Assembly: GCF_000292915.1 (NCBI RefSeq)
Contig: NC_018514.1
Location: 806,001-870,000, forward strand
Direction of reading: 5' to 3'
Length of the DNA: 64,000 bases
DNA from: Burkholderia cepacia GG4
Lineage (GTDB): Bacteria; Pseudomonadota; Gammaproteobacteria; Burkholderiales; Burkholderiaceae
Shown here piece by piece: positions 35,742 to 43,972 of this stretch (position 1 is the stretch's first letter; each line of letters begins with the position of its first letter). Both the position numbers and the translations under genes were made by a program. The notes under the pieces are model-generated. The model searched no databases. It saw nothing but the letters and a program-made list of their open reading frames with translations, and was not told where the DNA came from.

Positions 35742-36341
35742 TCAGTCGGCGATCAGCGGCGCAACGCGGCGGCGCAGTTCGGGCACGACCTCGGCGTCGA
35801 ACCACGGATGGTGCTTGAACCACGCCTGGTTGCGCGGCGACGGATGCGGCAGCGGCAGCACGTCCGGACCGTAGTCGCGCCACGCCTGCACGGTGTCGGT
35901 CAGCGTCGCCTTGCGCGTGGCGCGCAGGAAATGCCGCTGCGCGTACTGGCCGATCAGCAGCGTCAGCCGGATCGACGGCAATTCGGCGATCAGCCGGTCG
36001 ATCCACAATTGCGCGCATTCGGGGCGCGGCGGGTTGTCGCCGCTTGCGCCGCGGCCCGGATAGCAGAAGCCCATCGGCACGATCGCGAAGCGGGTCTCGT
36101 CGTAGAAGGTGTCGGCGTCGACGCCGAGCCAGTCGCGCAGCCGCTTGCCGCTCGCATCGTCCCACGGGATGCCGCTTGCGTGGACGCGCGCGCCGGGCGC
36201 CTGCCCGATGATCAGGATGCGTGCGTCGCGATGGGCGCGTACGACAGGGCGCGGGCCGAGCGGCAAGTCGGCTTCGCAGGCGCGGCATGCGCGGATTTCG
36301 GTGAGCAGCACGTCGAGCGGCGTGCGCGTTCGTTTCGGCAT
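35742..36341 (-). CDS. Uracil-DNA glycosylase superfamily protein with Fe-S cysteines
   Basis: A 199-residue protein of the UDG superfamily. Cys19, Cys22, Cys93 and Cys109 reproduce the spacing of the [4Fe-4S] cluster in family 4 glycosylases (C-x2-C and a pair 16 apart). Motif A is GQAPGARVHASGIPWDDASG and motif B is HPSPRN near the C-terminus. These enzymes remove uracil from DNA; the GQAPG variant places it in the COG1573 group of less-studied members. ATG 36341 is chosen from the family start; a longer frame to 36410 exists. It lies between the AraC gene and nasS with no evident link to nitrate genes. Confidence 0.85.
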   Translation of the reverse strand: MPKRTRTPLDVLLTEIRACRACEADLPLGPRPVVRAHRDARILIIGQAPGARVHASGIPWDDASGKRLRDWLGVDADTFYDETRFAIVPMGFCYPGRGASGDNPPRPECAQLWIDRLIAELPSIRLTLLIGQYAQRHFLRATRKATLTDTVQAWRDYGPDVLPLPHPSPRNQAWFKHHPWFDAEVVPELRRRVAPLIAD

Positions 36342-36465
36342 CGATTCGGGACGGGGACGGCGTGGCGATACGGATACTGGGTCGTCGGAAGGGCGCCGGG
36401 CGTCCGGCATGGCGCGGCAGGTCGCTGCGCGGCGGCCTTGCTGCCTTTCCACCCCATGTCCGGAA

Positions 36466-37518
36466 TCACCTGCCCGCCGCACCGCCTTCGGCGACCGCAG
36501 CATCATACAACGCAGTCTGCGCGATCGCCGCGGCGATCGCCGCGTCGTCGTGCACACCGTCGAGCATGCCCCAGCGCCGGTATTGCAACAGGAACCACCG
36601 GCCTTCCTGCGGATCCGGCCGGTTCACGGCGCCGCCGTCGTGGAAGCGGATCGGCAGCGGCGGCTGCGCGAACGGCCCCGCGCCGTAGTCGCCGAGCAGG
36701 CGCGGCGCGATCAGCCGGGCCGGCACGCCGAGCGCGTCGGGCGACGCGAGCCAGCCTGCCGCGTCGCGGCGGTGCGCGGCATCGTCGAGCCACGCGCACG
36801 CATCGACGAGCGTGCGGATCAGCGCACGCGCGGTGGCCGGATACAGCGCGACGAAATCGCGCCGGGCCGCGAGCACCTTCTCCGGATGATCGGGCCAGAT
36901 CTCGCTGGTGACGGCGACGGTCCGGCCCGCGCCGCAGGCTTCGGCCACCGCATGCCACGGCTCGCCGGCGCAGAAGCCGTCGAGCTCGCCGCTGGCGAGC
37001 GCCGCGACCATCTCGGGCGGCGGAATGACCACGCTGCGCACGTCGCGCAACGGATCGACGCCGTGCGACGCGAGCCAGTGGTTCAGCCACATGGCGTGCG
37101 TGCCGGTCGGGAAAGTCTGCGCGAGCAGCGGCTTGCGTCCGAGCGTCGCGAATGCCGCGCGGACGTCGCCGTTGGCGCGGTACGCGTCGGCGAGACCGCC
37201 GGCGAACGTGATCGCCTGGCCGTTGCGGTTCAGCACCATCAGCGCGGCCATGTCGGCCTGCGGGCCGCCGATGCCGAGCTGCAGCCCGCACACGAGCCCG
37301 TACAGCGCGTGCGCGCCGTCGAGCTCGCCGGTCAGCAGCTTGTCGCGCACCGCGGCCCACGACGGCTCGCGACTCAGTTCGAGCGTCAGGCCATGGCGCG
37401 CGCCGAGATTCAGGCGCTGCGCGACGATCAGCGGGGCCGCGTCGCTCAGTGCGACGAACCCGAGGCGAAGATGCGCGCGTTCCGGCGCGGCGGGAGACGA
37501 AATGTTCATGGCGGTCAT
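36466..37518 (-). CDS. nasS: Nitrate/nitrite sensor NasS (NrtA/CmpA-like, no signal peptide)
   Basis: A 350-residue protein related to the periplasmic nitrate-binding NrtA (LRLGFVALSDAAPLIVAQRL at the start; GELDGFCAGEPWHAVAEACG near residue 180). It lacks a signal peptide, which fits the cytosolic sensor NasS rather than a transporter receptor. NasS binds nitrate or nitrite and releases NasT. Its ATG overlaps the nasT stop (ATGA at 37515-37518), so the pair is translationally coupled, and cobA is upstream on the same strand. An in-frame ATG three codons later is also possible. The divergent target operon begins with narK. Confidence 0.9.
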   Translation of the reverse strand: MTAMNISSPAAPERAHLRLGFVALSDAAPLIVAQRLNLGARHGLTLELSREPSWAAVRDKLLTGELDGAHALYGLVCGLQLGIGGPQADMAALMVLNRNGQAITFAGGLADAYRANGDVRAAFATLGRKPLLAQTFPTGTHAMWLNHWLASHGVDPLRDVRSVVIPPPEMVAALASGELDGFCAGEPWHAVAEACGAGRTVAVTSEIWPDHPEKVLAARRDFVALYPATARALIRTLVDACAWLDDAAHRRDAAGWLASPDALGVPARLIAPRLLGDYGAGPFAQPPLPIRFHDGGAVNRPDPQEGRWFLLQYRRWGMLDGVHDDAAIAAAIAQTALYDAAVAEGGAAGR

Positions 37519-38108
37519 GGTGATGGCGCGTCGAGCAGTTGCCGCGCGACGTCGACGATGCGCAGCCCCTGATCCATCGCGCGCTTGCGCAGCAGCGCAT
37601 ACGCATCGTGTTCCGAGAGCCTGCGCTGATCCATCAGCAGGCGCTTCGCGCGGTCGATCAGCTTGCGTTCGGCGAGTTCGCGCTCGACGTCGGCGAGCCG
37701 GCGGCGCAGCGCATCGTCGTGCGAGAAGCGCGCGAGCGCGACTTCGAGAATCGGCGCGAGGCGCTCGGCCGACAACCCTTCGACGAGATACGCGCTGACG
37801 CCCGCGCCGACTGCCGCGTGAATCAGCGCCTGATCGGCGTCGTGGCTGAACATCAGCACGGGGCGCGGCGCGGTCGCGTGCATCACTGCAAGTTGCTCGA
37901 GCGTGTCGCGCGACGGCGAATCGGTGTCGATGATCACGACGTCCGGGCGCTGCTCCTCGACGGCGGCGGGCAGGCGCGCGGGCGTCGCGACATCGTTCAG
38001 CATCTCGTAGCCGAGGCGCGCGAGTGCGTCGCCGAGCTCGCCGATCGGCTTGTCGGTGTCGGTGACGAGCAGCACGCGCAGGCGGGCGGGCGGGGTTGGC
38101 GAACTCAT
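37515..38108 (-). CDS. nasT: ANTAR-domain antitermination regulator NasT
   Basis: A 197-residue response-regulator-like protein. The receiver domain (residues about 8-125: LRVLLVTDTDKPIGELGDAL, then RPDVVIIDTDSPSRDTLEQL) keeps the acidic residue region, and the C-terminal ANTAR domain (about 135-190) has ERKLIDRAKRLLMDQRRLSE and AYALLRKRAMDQGLRIVDVA. ANTAR proteins bind paired hexaloop RNA hairpins and prevent terminator formation. NasT is held inactive by NasS until nitrate or nitrite is present. The predicted RNA target lies in the narK leader (39518-39643). Co-transcribed with cobA and nasS. Confidence 0.92.
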   Translation of the reverse strand: MSSPTPPARLRVLLVTDTDKPIGELGDALARLGYEMLNDVATPARLPAAVEEQRPDVVIIDTDSPSRDTLEQLAVMHATAPRPVLMFSHDADQALIHAAVGAGVSAYLVEGLSAERLAPILEVALARFSHDDALRRRLADVERELAERKLIDRAKRLLMDQRRLSEHDAYALLRKRAMDQGLRIVDVARQLLDAPSP

Positions 38109-38225
38109 GATGCGAGTCGGGACGACGACGTTCGGGTGCAAGGCGCGAACAGTGTGTGCGGGCCGCAAGCGCGGCCGGCGATTGCGGGAAGGGCGTGCGG
38201 CCGAAGCCGCTCGATACAGCACATG

Positions 38226-38999
38226 CTACGCGGCCCGGGACAGTGCCGCTGCGCTTGCGACGTCGATTGCCGGGTCCGCGCATTGCACGGTCGCTTCGCC
38301 GATCGCCCCCCCGACCAGGATCACGGCCGGGCTGCCGAGCCGCGCTTCGTCGACGCCGCGCGCGAGACTGCCGAGCGTGCCGGTCCAGCGGCGTTCGTGC
38401 GGCGTGCCGGCCCATTGCACAGCGGCGGCCGGCGTCGCGGCGGGCAGCGCGGCGAGCAGGCCCGTCGCGATGCTGTCGACGCGGCTCATCCCCATATAGA
38501 TCGCAAGCGTGGTGCCGGTCGCCGCGAGCGCCGCCCAGTCGGGCTCGCCGTGATCCTGGCGATGCGCGGTGATGAACGTCACGCCCTGGCAGTGCTCGCG
38601 GTGCGTGAGCGAGATGCCGAGGCTCGCGGCGGCCGCGAAGCCCGACGAGATGCCGTTGATGATGTCCACCGGAATCGCGGCGGCGCGCAGCGTCGCGAGT
38701 TCTTCGCCGGCGCGGCCGAACAGCAGCGCGTCGCCGCCCTTGACCCGCACGACGTGCGCGCCGCGCAGCGCGTAGCGGTGCATCAGCCGCTCGATGAAGG
38801 CTTGCGGCGTCGAGCGGCAGCCGCCGCGCTTGCCGACGCGGATGATGCGCGCCTGCGGCGCGAGGTCGACGATGCCGGGCGCAACGAGATCGTCGAGCAG
38901 CAGCACGTCGGCGGCAGCCAGGGCCTTCACGGCCTTCAGCGTGAGGAGATCCGGATCGCCGGGGCCGGCGCCCAGCAGCGTGACTTTGCCAGTCGTCAT
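38226..38999 (-). CDS. cobA: Uroporphyrinogen-III C-methyltransferase
   Basis: A 257-residue SAM-dependent methyltransferase that makes precorrin-2, the first step from uroporphyrinogen III to siroheme. The signature LLGAGPGDPDLLTLKAVKAL at residues 8-27 and VRVKGGDALLFGRAGEE near residue 85 are intact. It lacks the CysG dehydrogenase/ferrochelatase half, so it is a stand-alone SumT/CobA. Siroheme is the prosthetic group of NirB, which explains its place in the nitrate locus. It is the first gene of the cobA-nasT-nasS unit behind a minus-strand sigma-54 promoter. Confidence 0.93.
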   Translation of the reverse strand: MTTGKVTLLGAGPGDPDLLTLKAVKALAAADVLLLDDLVAPGIVDLAPQARIIRVGKRGGCRSTPQAFIERLMHRYALRGAHVVRVKGGDALLFGRAGEELATLRAAAIPVDIINGISSGFAAAASLGISLTHREHCQGVTFITAHRQDHGEPDWAALAATGTTLAIYMGMSRVDSIATGLLAALPAATPAAAVQWAGTPHERRWTGTLGSLARGVDEARLGSPAVILVGGAIGEATVQCADPAIDVASAAALSRAA

Positions 39000-39202
39000 G
39001 TCGTGTTCCAGTGCCGCTTGGATGCGGCGGTCGATACCGCGTTGCCTGTCGCGACGGCGGCGGGCGGTCGAAGCACACCGGCATCCGGTCGCGTGATGCT
39101 GCGCACGGGGACACCGTTGTCATGATGCGCGCGCCGTCGACGACGGGCAGGTGTTGCGGGGACTACCCACCGGCGCCGCTGCCGGTGTGATGCACGAAAT
39201 TC

Positions 39203-39218
39203 AGCAATATCCGGGCCA
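39203..39218 (-). promoter_or_regulatory. Sigma-54 promoter for cobA-nasT-nasS
   Basis: On the minus strand the sequence is TGGCCCG-GATA-TTGCT, one base from the consensus TGGCACG-N4-TTGCW. The predicted transcript starts near 39192, giving a leader of about 193 bases before cobA. Upstream NtrC-type sites are 180-200 bases away. Confidence 0.65.
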
Positions 39219-39363
39219 ACTTGCGGGATGCGCGACGTGGTGCCGTGCGAGCGTGGCCGCACGTCCCGCGCGACGGCGATGCGCCCGTCCGCGATCGCCG
39301 CGCGCGGGCCGACACGCTGCCGCATCGATGTGCATCATGCGGCGCCGGCGCGCACCGCGATGT

Positions 39364-39401
39364 CGCACGCCGACAGTGCTGCATCGCACCAAGTCTGTGC
39401 C
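39364..39401. promoter_or_regulatory. Tandem NtrC-type binding sites
   Basis: Two dyads of the form GCAC-N7-GTGC occur at 39365-39379 and 39386-39400, with centres 21 bases (two helical turns) apart. They match the NtrC consensus GCACC-N5-GGTGC. They lie about 125-146 bases upstream of the predicted narK start and 180-200 bases upstream of the predicted cobA start, so one enhancer may serve both directions. Confidence 0.65.
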
Positions 39402-39491
39402 TTGCTGCACCGCGCGCCGAACCCGGGAGCGCGGTGCTCGACGGCCGCCGAGCCTTGTGCGGCGGGGCGTTCGGCACGATTCGGGCTGGCA

Positions 39492-39507
39492 TGGCACGGC
39501 GCTTGCG
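39492..39507 (+). promoter_or_regulatory. Sigma-54 promoter for narK-nirBD-nasA
   Basis: TGGCACG-GCGC-TTGC is an exact match to the sigma-54 consensus. The start point is predicted 12 bases past the -12 GC, near 39518, exactly at the base of the first leader hairpin. Confidence 0.85.
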
Positions 39508-39517
39508 TAAGCTCGTT

Positions 39518-39595
39518 CGGGCGGATCAACGGCGATCCGTCCGCAGTACCGATTACTGACGCGCCCGGCAACGGGCTTCATGGGCAACGGCGTCC
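39518..39595 (+). promoter_or_regulatory. NasT (ANTAR) RNA target: two AACGGC hexaloop hairpins
   Basis: Hairpin 1 spans 39518-39543 with a ten-pair stem (one G-U) closing the loop AACGGC (39528-39533). Hairpin 2 spans 39582-39595 with a GGGC/GUCC stem closing an identical loop, AACGGC (39586-39591). ANTAR targets are pairs of hexaloops with A at position 1 and G at position 4, which both satisfy. Hairpin 2 uses bases that otherwise form the 5' arm of the terminator, so NasT binding should stop terminator formation. Confidence 0.75.
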
Positions 39596-39643
39596 TACGC
39601 ATTGGGTCTCTCGACGAGACCGGGTGCGCAGGACGCCGTTTTT
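39586..39643 (+). terminator. Conditional intrinsic terminator in the narK leader
   Basis: AACGGCGTCCT (39586-39596) pairs with AGGACGCCGTT (39630-39640); the stem continues inward through CGCA/TGCG and GGTCTC/GAGACC to a TCGAC loop. A run of five T (39639-39643) ends the structure 16 bases before the narK ATG. It overlaps antiterminator hairpin 2. Confidence 0.85.
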
Positions 39644-39658
39644 CGTTTGGCGGATGAC

Positions 39659-40984
39659 ATGACCGACAAAGCTACCCGTATCGATCTCTTCAGCTTCCGC
39701 ACCGCGCCGATGCGCGCGTTCCACCTGACGTGGATGGCGTTCTTCGTGTGCTTCTTCGCATGGTTCGCATGCGCGCCGCTGATGCCGCTGATCGCGCGCG
39801 AATTCCACCTGAGCGCCGCACAGGTCGCCAACATCAACATCGCCGCGGTGGCCGCGACGATCGCCGTGCGGCTGCTGGTCGGCCCGATGTGCGACCGCTT
39901 CGGCCCGCGCCGCGTGTATGCGGGCCTGCTGCTGCTCGGCGCGATCCCCGTGTTCGCGGTCTCGTTCACGCACGACTACCTGTCGTTCCTGATCTGCCGG
40001 CTCGGTATCGGCGCGATCGGCGCGGGCTTCGTGATCACGCAGTACCACACGTCGGTGATGTTCGCGCCGAACGTGGTCGGCACCGCGAACGCGACGACGG
40101 CCGGCTGGGGCAACGCGGGCGCGGGCGCGACGCAGGCGCTGATGCCGCTGCTCGTTGCCGCCGGCCTGATGCTCGGCTTCGGCGACGACACGTCGTGGCG
40201 CATCGCGCTGGTCGTGCCGGGCGTCGCGATGCTCGTGATGGCGTGGGCGTACTGGCGCTTCACGCAGGACTGCCCGCAAGGCGACTTCGTCGCGCTGCGC
40301 CAGCAGGGCGTGACGGTCGACAGCGGCAAGAAGGGCGGCTGGGCAAGCTTTTTCACCGCGTGCGGCAACTATCGCGTGTGGATGCTGTTCGTCACGTACG
40401 GCGCGTGCTTTGGCGTCGAGGTGTTCATCCACAACATCGCCGCGCTGTACTACGTCGATCACTTCGGCTTGTCGCTTAAGGACGCCGGCTTCGCGGTCGG
40501 CCTGTTCGGGCTGCTCGCGCTGTTCGCCCGCGCGCTCGGCGGCTGGCTGTCCGACAAGGTCGCCGCCCGCCGCAGCCTCGACGTGCGCGCGACGCTGCTG
40601 TGCGCGCTGATCGTCGGTGAAGGGCTAGGCCTGATCTGGTTCTCGCATGCGCAAAACATCGGCATCGCACTCGTCGCGATGCTGACCTTCGGGCTCTTCA
40701 CGCACATGGCATGCGGCGCGACCTATGCGCTGGTGCCGTTCATCGACCGCAAGGCGCTCGGCGGCGTCGCGGGGATCATCGGCGCGGGCGGCAACGTCGG
40801 CGCGGTCGCCGCGGCCTTCCTGCTGAAGGGCATCGGCGATGTGCAGCACACGCTGAGCCTGCTCGGCCTCGTCGTCACCGCGACCGCGCTGTGCGCGATG
40901 GCCGTGCGCTTCAGCGACGAACACAAGGCCCGCGAGGCCGAACTGCGCGACCGCGCGCTGGCCGCCGGCACCGCCGCCAACTGA
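39659..40984 (+). CDS. narK: Nitrate/nitrite transporter of the NarK family (MFS)
   Basis: A 441-residue membrane protein with twelve predicted helices. The nitrate signature of the NNP family is visible as GWGNAGAGATQALMPLL near residue 147, with a second in GIIGAGGNVGAVAAAFLLKG near residue 375; the conserved Arg before the first (helix 2 region VRLLVGPMCDRFGPRR) is present. It brings nitrate into the cytoplasm, and perhaps expels nitrite, for the assimilatory enzymes downstream. It is the first gene after the attenuator, followed 21 bases later by nirB. The name nasA is used for some assimilatory homologues. Confidence 0.92.
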   Translation: MTDKATRIDLFSFRTAPMRAFHLTWMAFFVCFFAWFACAPLMPLIAREFHLSAAQVANINIAAVAATIAVRLLVGPMCDRFGPRRVYAGLLLLGAIPVFAVSFTHDYLSFLICRLGIGAIGAGFVITQYHTSVMFAPNVVGTANATTAGWGNAGAGATQALMPLLVAAGLMLGFGDDTSWRIALVVPGVAMLVMAWAYWRFTQDCPQGDFVALRQQGVTVDSGKKGGWASFFTACGNYRVWMLFVTYGACFGVEVFIHNIAALYYVDHFGLSLKDAGFAVGLFGLLALFARALGGWLSDKVAARRSLDVRATLLCALIVGEGLGLIWFSHAQNIGIALVAMLTFGLFTHMACGATYALVPFIDRKALGGVAGIIGAGGNVGAVAAAFLLKGIGDVQHTLSLLGLVVTATALCAMAVRFSDEHKAREAELRDRALAAGTAAN

Positions 40985-41005
40985 CAGACCGAAGGAATCC
41001 TCATC

Positions 41006-43573
41006 ATGAAACTCATCGTCATCGGCCACGGCATGGTCGGCCACAAGCTCCTCGAATGCGTCGCGGCGGAAGCGGGCACGGCGAGCGCGCTGCAGGTCAC
41101 CGTGCTCGGCGAGGAGCCGCGCCCGGCGTACGACCGCGTGCACCTGTCGGAATTCTTCGCGGGCAAGTCGGCGGACGACCTGTCGCTCGTCGAGCCCGGC
41201 TTCTTCGAACGCCATCCGCAGTTCGACCTGCGGCTGAACGCGTGCGTCGCGTCGATCGACCGCGCCGCGCACACGGTCACGCTCGCGTCCGGCGAAACGC
41301 TCGCGTACGACAAGCTGGTGCTCGCGACGGGCTCGCGCCCGTTCGTGCCGCCGATGCCGGGCCACGATCGCGCGGGCTGCTTCGTGTACCGCACGATCGA
41401 AGATCTCGAAGCGATGCAGGCGTGCGGCACGCACGCGAAGCGCGGCGTGGTGGTCGGCGGCGGGCTGCTCGGCCTCGAATGCGCGAAGGCGCTGCGCGAC
41501 ATGGGGCTCGACACGCACGTCGTCGAATTCGCGCCGCGGCTGATGGCCGTGCAGGTCGACGACGGCGGCGGCCGGATGCTGCGCGCGAAGATCGAAGCGC
41601 TCGGCGTGACCGTACATACGGGCAAGAACACGCTCGAGATCGTCGATGGCGAGGCAGGCACGCACCGGATGGCGTTCGCCGACGGCTCGCACCTCGACGC
41701 CGACATGATCGTATTCTCGGCCGGCATCCGCGCACGCGACGAACTGGCGCGCGCCTGCGGCCTGGAAGTCGGCCCGCGCGGCGGCGTCGCGATCGACGAC
41801 GCATGCTGCACGAGCGACGCCGACATCTACGCGATCGGCGAATGCGCGGCATGGAACGGGATGGTGTACGGCCTCGTCGCGCCGGGCTACGACATGGCGC
41901 GCGTGGTCGCGAAGCAGCTCGGCGGCGACGCCGCCGGCTCGGCCGCGTTCGCCGGCGCCGACATGAGCACGAAGCTGAAGCTGATGGGCGTCGACGTCGC
42001 GAGCATCGGCGACGCGCACGGCGCGACGGCCGGCAGCCGCACGTACCAGTACACGGACGAGCGTCGGCAGGTCTACAAGAAGCTGGTGGTGTCGGACTGC
42101 GGCAAGTTCCTGCACGGCGCGGTGATGGTCGGCGACGCGGCCGAATACGGCACGCTGCTGCAGATGATGCTGAACCGCATCGAGCTGCCGGAGGCGCCGG
42201 AATTCCTGATCCTGCCGTCGTCGGACGGTGCGGCGAAGCCCGCGCTCGGCGTCGACGCGCTGCCGGACGGCGCGCAGATCTGCTCGTGCAACAACGTGTC
42301 GAAGTCGCAGATCTGCACGGCGGTGGCCGACGGCGCGACCAGCCTCGGCGCACTGAAGTCGTGCACCGGCGCGGGCACGTCGTGCGGCGGCTGCGTGCCG
42401 CTCGTCACGCAGATCATGAAGGCCGAGATGAAGAAGCAGGGCCTCGCGGTCAACAACCATCTGTGCGAGCACTTCCCGCATTCGCGCCAGGAACTGTTCC
42501 ACCTGATCCGCGTCGAGCGCATCACGACCTTCGGCGAACTGCTCGCGAAGCACGGCCACGGCCTCGGCTGCGACGTGTGCAAGCCGGCCGTCGCGGGCAT
42601 CCTCGCGTCGTGCTTCAACGAGTTCGTGCTGAAGAAGGAGCATGCGGGGCTGCAGGATTCGAACGACTACTACCTCGCGAACATCCAGCGCGACGGCACG
42701 TACTCGGTCGTGCCGCGCATGCCGGGCGGCGAGGTGACGCCGGAAGGGCTGATCGCGGTCGGGCAGGTCGCGCAGAAATACGGGCTCTATACGAAGATCA
42801 CGGGCGGCCAGCGCGTGGACCTGTTCGGCGCGCGCGTCGAGCAGCTGCCGTCGATCTGGGAAGAGCTGATCGCGGCCGGCTTCGAATCGGGGCATGCATA
42901 CGGCAAGTCGGTGCGCACGGTGAAGTCGTGCGTCGGCTCGACGTGGTGCCGTTATGGCGTCGACGATTCGGTCGGCCTCGCGATCGACATCGAGAACCGC
43001 TACAAGGGCTTGCGCGCGCCGCACAAGATCAAGTTCGGCGTGTCGGGCTGCACGCGCGAATGTGCGGAAGCGCAGGGCAAGGACATCGGGATCATCGCGA
43101 CCGAGAAGGGCTGGAACCTCTACGTGTGCGGTAACGGCGGGATGAAGCCGCGTCACGCGGAACTGCTGGCGTCCGACCTCGACCGCGACACGCTGATCCG
43201 CTACATCGACCGCTTCCTGATGTTCTACGTGCGCACCGCCGACCGGCTGCAGCGCACCAGCGTGTGGCGCGACAACCTCGAAGGCGGTCTCGACTACCTG
43301 ACTGACGTCGTCGTGCACGACAAGCTCGGAATCGCGGCCGAACTCGAGGCCGACATGCAGAGCGTGGTCGATACCTACGAATGCGAATGGAAGAAGGCCG
43401 TCACCGATCCGGAAACGCGCAAGCGCTTCCGTCACTTCGTGAACAGCGACGCGCCGGACGCGACCATCGAATTCGTCGAGACGCGCGGCCAGATCCGTCC
43501 GGCGACGCCCGGCGAGCGCATTGGCGGCAAGCCCGTATCGATCCCCGTCGTCGCCGAACCTGAAACCGTTTGA
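41006..43573 (+). CDS. nirB: Assimilatory nitrite reductase [NAD(P)H], large subunit
   Basis: An 855-residue cytosolic enzyme that reduces nitrite to ammonium with six electrons. Residues about 1-300 bind FAD and NAD(P)H (KLIVIGHGMVGHKLLECVAA; ATGSRPFVPP; VVGGGLLGLECAKAL). Residues about 425-475 hold a BFD-type [2Fe-2S] region (CSCNNVSKSQIC, SCTGAGTSCGGCVP). The C-terminal half is the sulfite/nitrite reductase core; the siroheme-[4Fe-4S] cysteines are in CVGSTWC near residue 640 and GCTRECAEAQGKDIG near 680. It works with NirD, encoded next. Siroheme comes from the divergent cobA. Confidence 0.96.
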   Translation: MKLIVIGHGMVGHKLLECVAAEAGTASALQVTVLGEEPRPAYDRVHLSEFFAGKSADDLSLVEPGFFERHPQFDLRLNACVASIDRAAHTVTLASGETLAYDKLVLATGSRPFVPPMPGHDRAGCFVYRTIEDLEAMQACGTHAKRGVVVGGGLLGLECAKALRDMGLDTHVVEFAPRLMAVQVDDGGGRMLRAKIEALGVTVHTGKNTLEIVDGEAGTHRMAFADGSHLDADMIVFSAGIRARDELARACGLEVGPRGGVAIDDACCTSDADIYAIGECAAWNGMVYGLVAPGYDMARVVAKQLGGDAAGSAAFAGADMSTKLKLMGVDVASIGDAHGATAGSRTYQYTDERRQVYKKLVVSDCGKFLHGAVMVGDAAEYGTLLQMMLNRIELPEAPEFLILPSSDGAAKPALGVDALPDGAQICSCNNVSKSQICTAVADGATSLGALKSCTGAGTSCGGCVPLVTQIMKAEMKKQGLAVNNHLCEHFPHSRQELFHLIRVERITTFGELLAKHGHGLGCDVCKPAVAGILASCFNEFVLKKEHAGLQDSNDYYLANIQRDGTYSVVPRMPGGEVTPEGLIAVGQVAQKYGLYTKITGGQRVDLFGARVEQLPSIWEELIAAGFESGHAYGKSVRTVKSCVGSTWCRYGVDDSVGLAIDIENRYKGLRAPHKIKFGVSGCTRECAEAQGKDIGIIATEKGWNLYVCGNGGMKPRHAELLASDLDRDTLIRYIDRFLMFYVRTADRLQRTSVWRDNLEGGLDYLTDVVVHDKLGIAAELEADMQSVVDTYECEWKKAVTDPETRKRFRHFVNSDAPDATIEFVETRGQIRPATPGERIGGKPVSIPVVAEPETV

Positions 43574-43611
43574 CCCTGACCGACACCAGCGTCTTTTCCA
43601 AGGAGCCCATC

Positions 43612-43956
43612 ATGAACGATCGTCTTCCCCTGTCCTGGACCCGCGTGTGCCCGCTCGACGACATCGTGCCGAACACCGGCGTATGCGCACTCGTCAACGG
43701 CGAGCAGGTCGCGGTGTTTCATGTCGCGCACGCCGACGGTGGCGTGTTCGCGATCGACAACGTCGATCCGGTGTCGCAGGCGGCCGTGATGTCGCGGGGG
43801 CTGATCGGCAGCCTCGGCGAGCGCGTGGTCGTCGCGTCGCCGCTGTACAAGCAGCACTTCGACCTGCGCACCGGCGAATGTCTCGAGTCGCCCGAGCAGT
43901 CGGTGAGCGCGTATCCGTCCCGGGTCGAGGACGGCTTCGTGTGGATCGCTGCCTGA
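43612..43956 (+). CDS. nirD: Assimilatory nitrite reductase, small subunit
   Basis: A 114-residue Rieske-fold protein that pairs with NirB. It keeps the fold (WTRVCPLDDIVPNTGVCALV; GGVFAIDNVDPVSQA; SPLYKQHFDLRTGECLE) but, like other NirD proteins, lacks the Cys-His ligands for a [2Fe-2S] cluster. ATG 43612 follows AAGGAG at ideal spacing; the frame upstream is not conserved. It is 38 bases after nirB and 16 bases before the nitrate reductase gene. Confidence 0.95.
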   Translation: MNDRLPLSWTRVCPLDDIVPNTGVCALVNGEQVAVFHVAHADGGVFAIDNVDPVSQAAVMSRGLIGSLGERVVVASPLYKQHFDLRTGECLESPEQSVSAYPSRVEDGFVWIAA

Positions 43957-43972
43957 GTACCCGGGAGCACGC

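Larger units (their letters stand above)
39000..39658. other. Divergent control region of the nitrate assimilation locus
   Basis: This 659-base gap holds, in order, a minus-strand leader of about 190 bases for cobA, a minus-strand sigma-54 promoter, two NtrC-type sites, a plus-strand sigma-54 promoter and a plus-strand leader of about 140 bases with two hexaloop hairpins and a terminator. It contains no gene. Confidence 0.8.

Noticed and set aside
36466..39123. An 885-codon minus-strand open frame spanning nasS, nasT and cobA
   Set aside because: Only its nasS portion has protein character; the rest is Arg/Ala-rich shadow sequence of nasT and cobA in another frame, as expected in GC-rich DNA.
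40625..43435. A 936-codon open frame antisense to narK and nirB
   Set aside because: It is rich in Arg, His, Asp and Ala with no domain, and nirB on the other strand has complete catalytic motifs. Long antisense frames are common at this GC content.
43612..43956. NirD appearing to be a broken Rieske protein
   Set aside because: NirD subunits normally lack the Cys-His cluster ligands, so the absence is a family trait.
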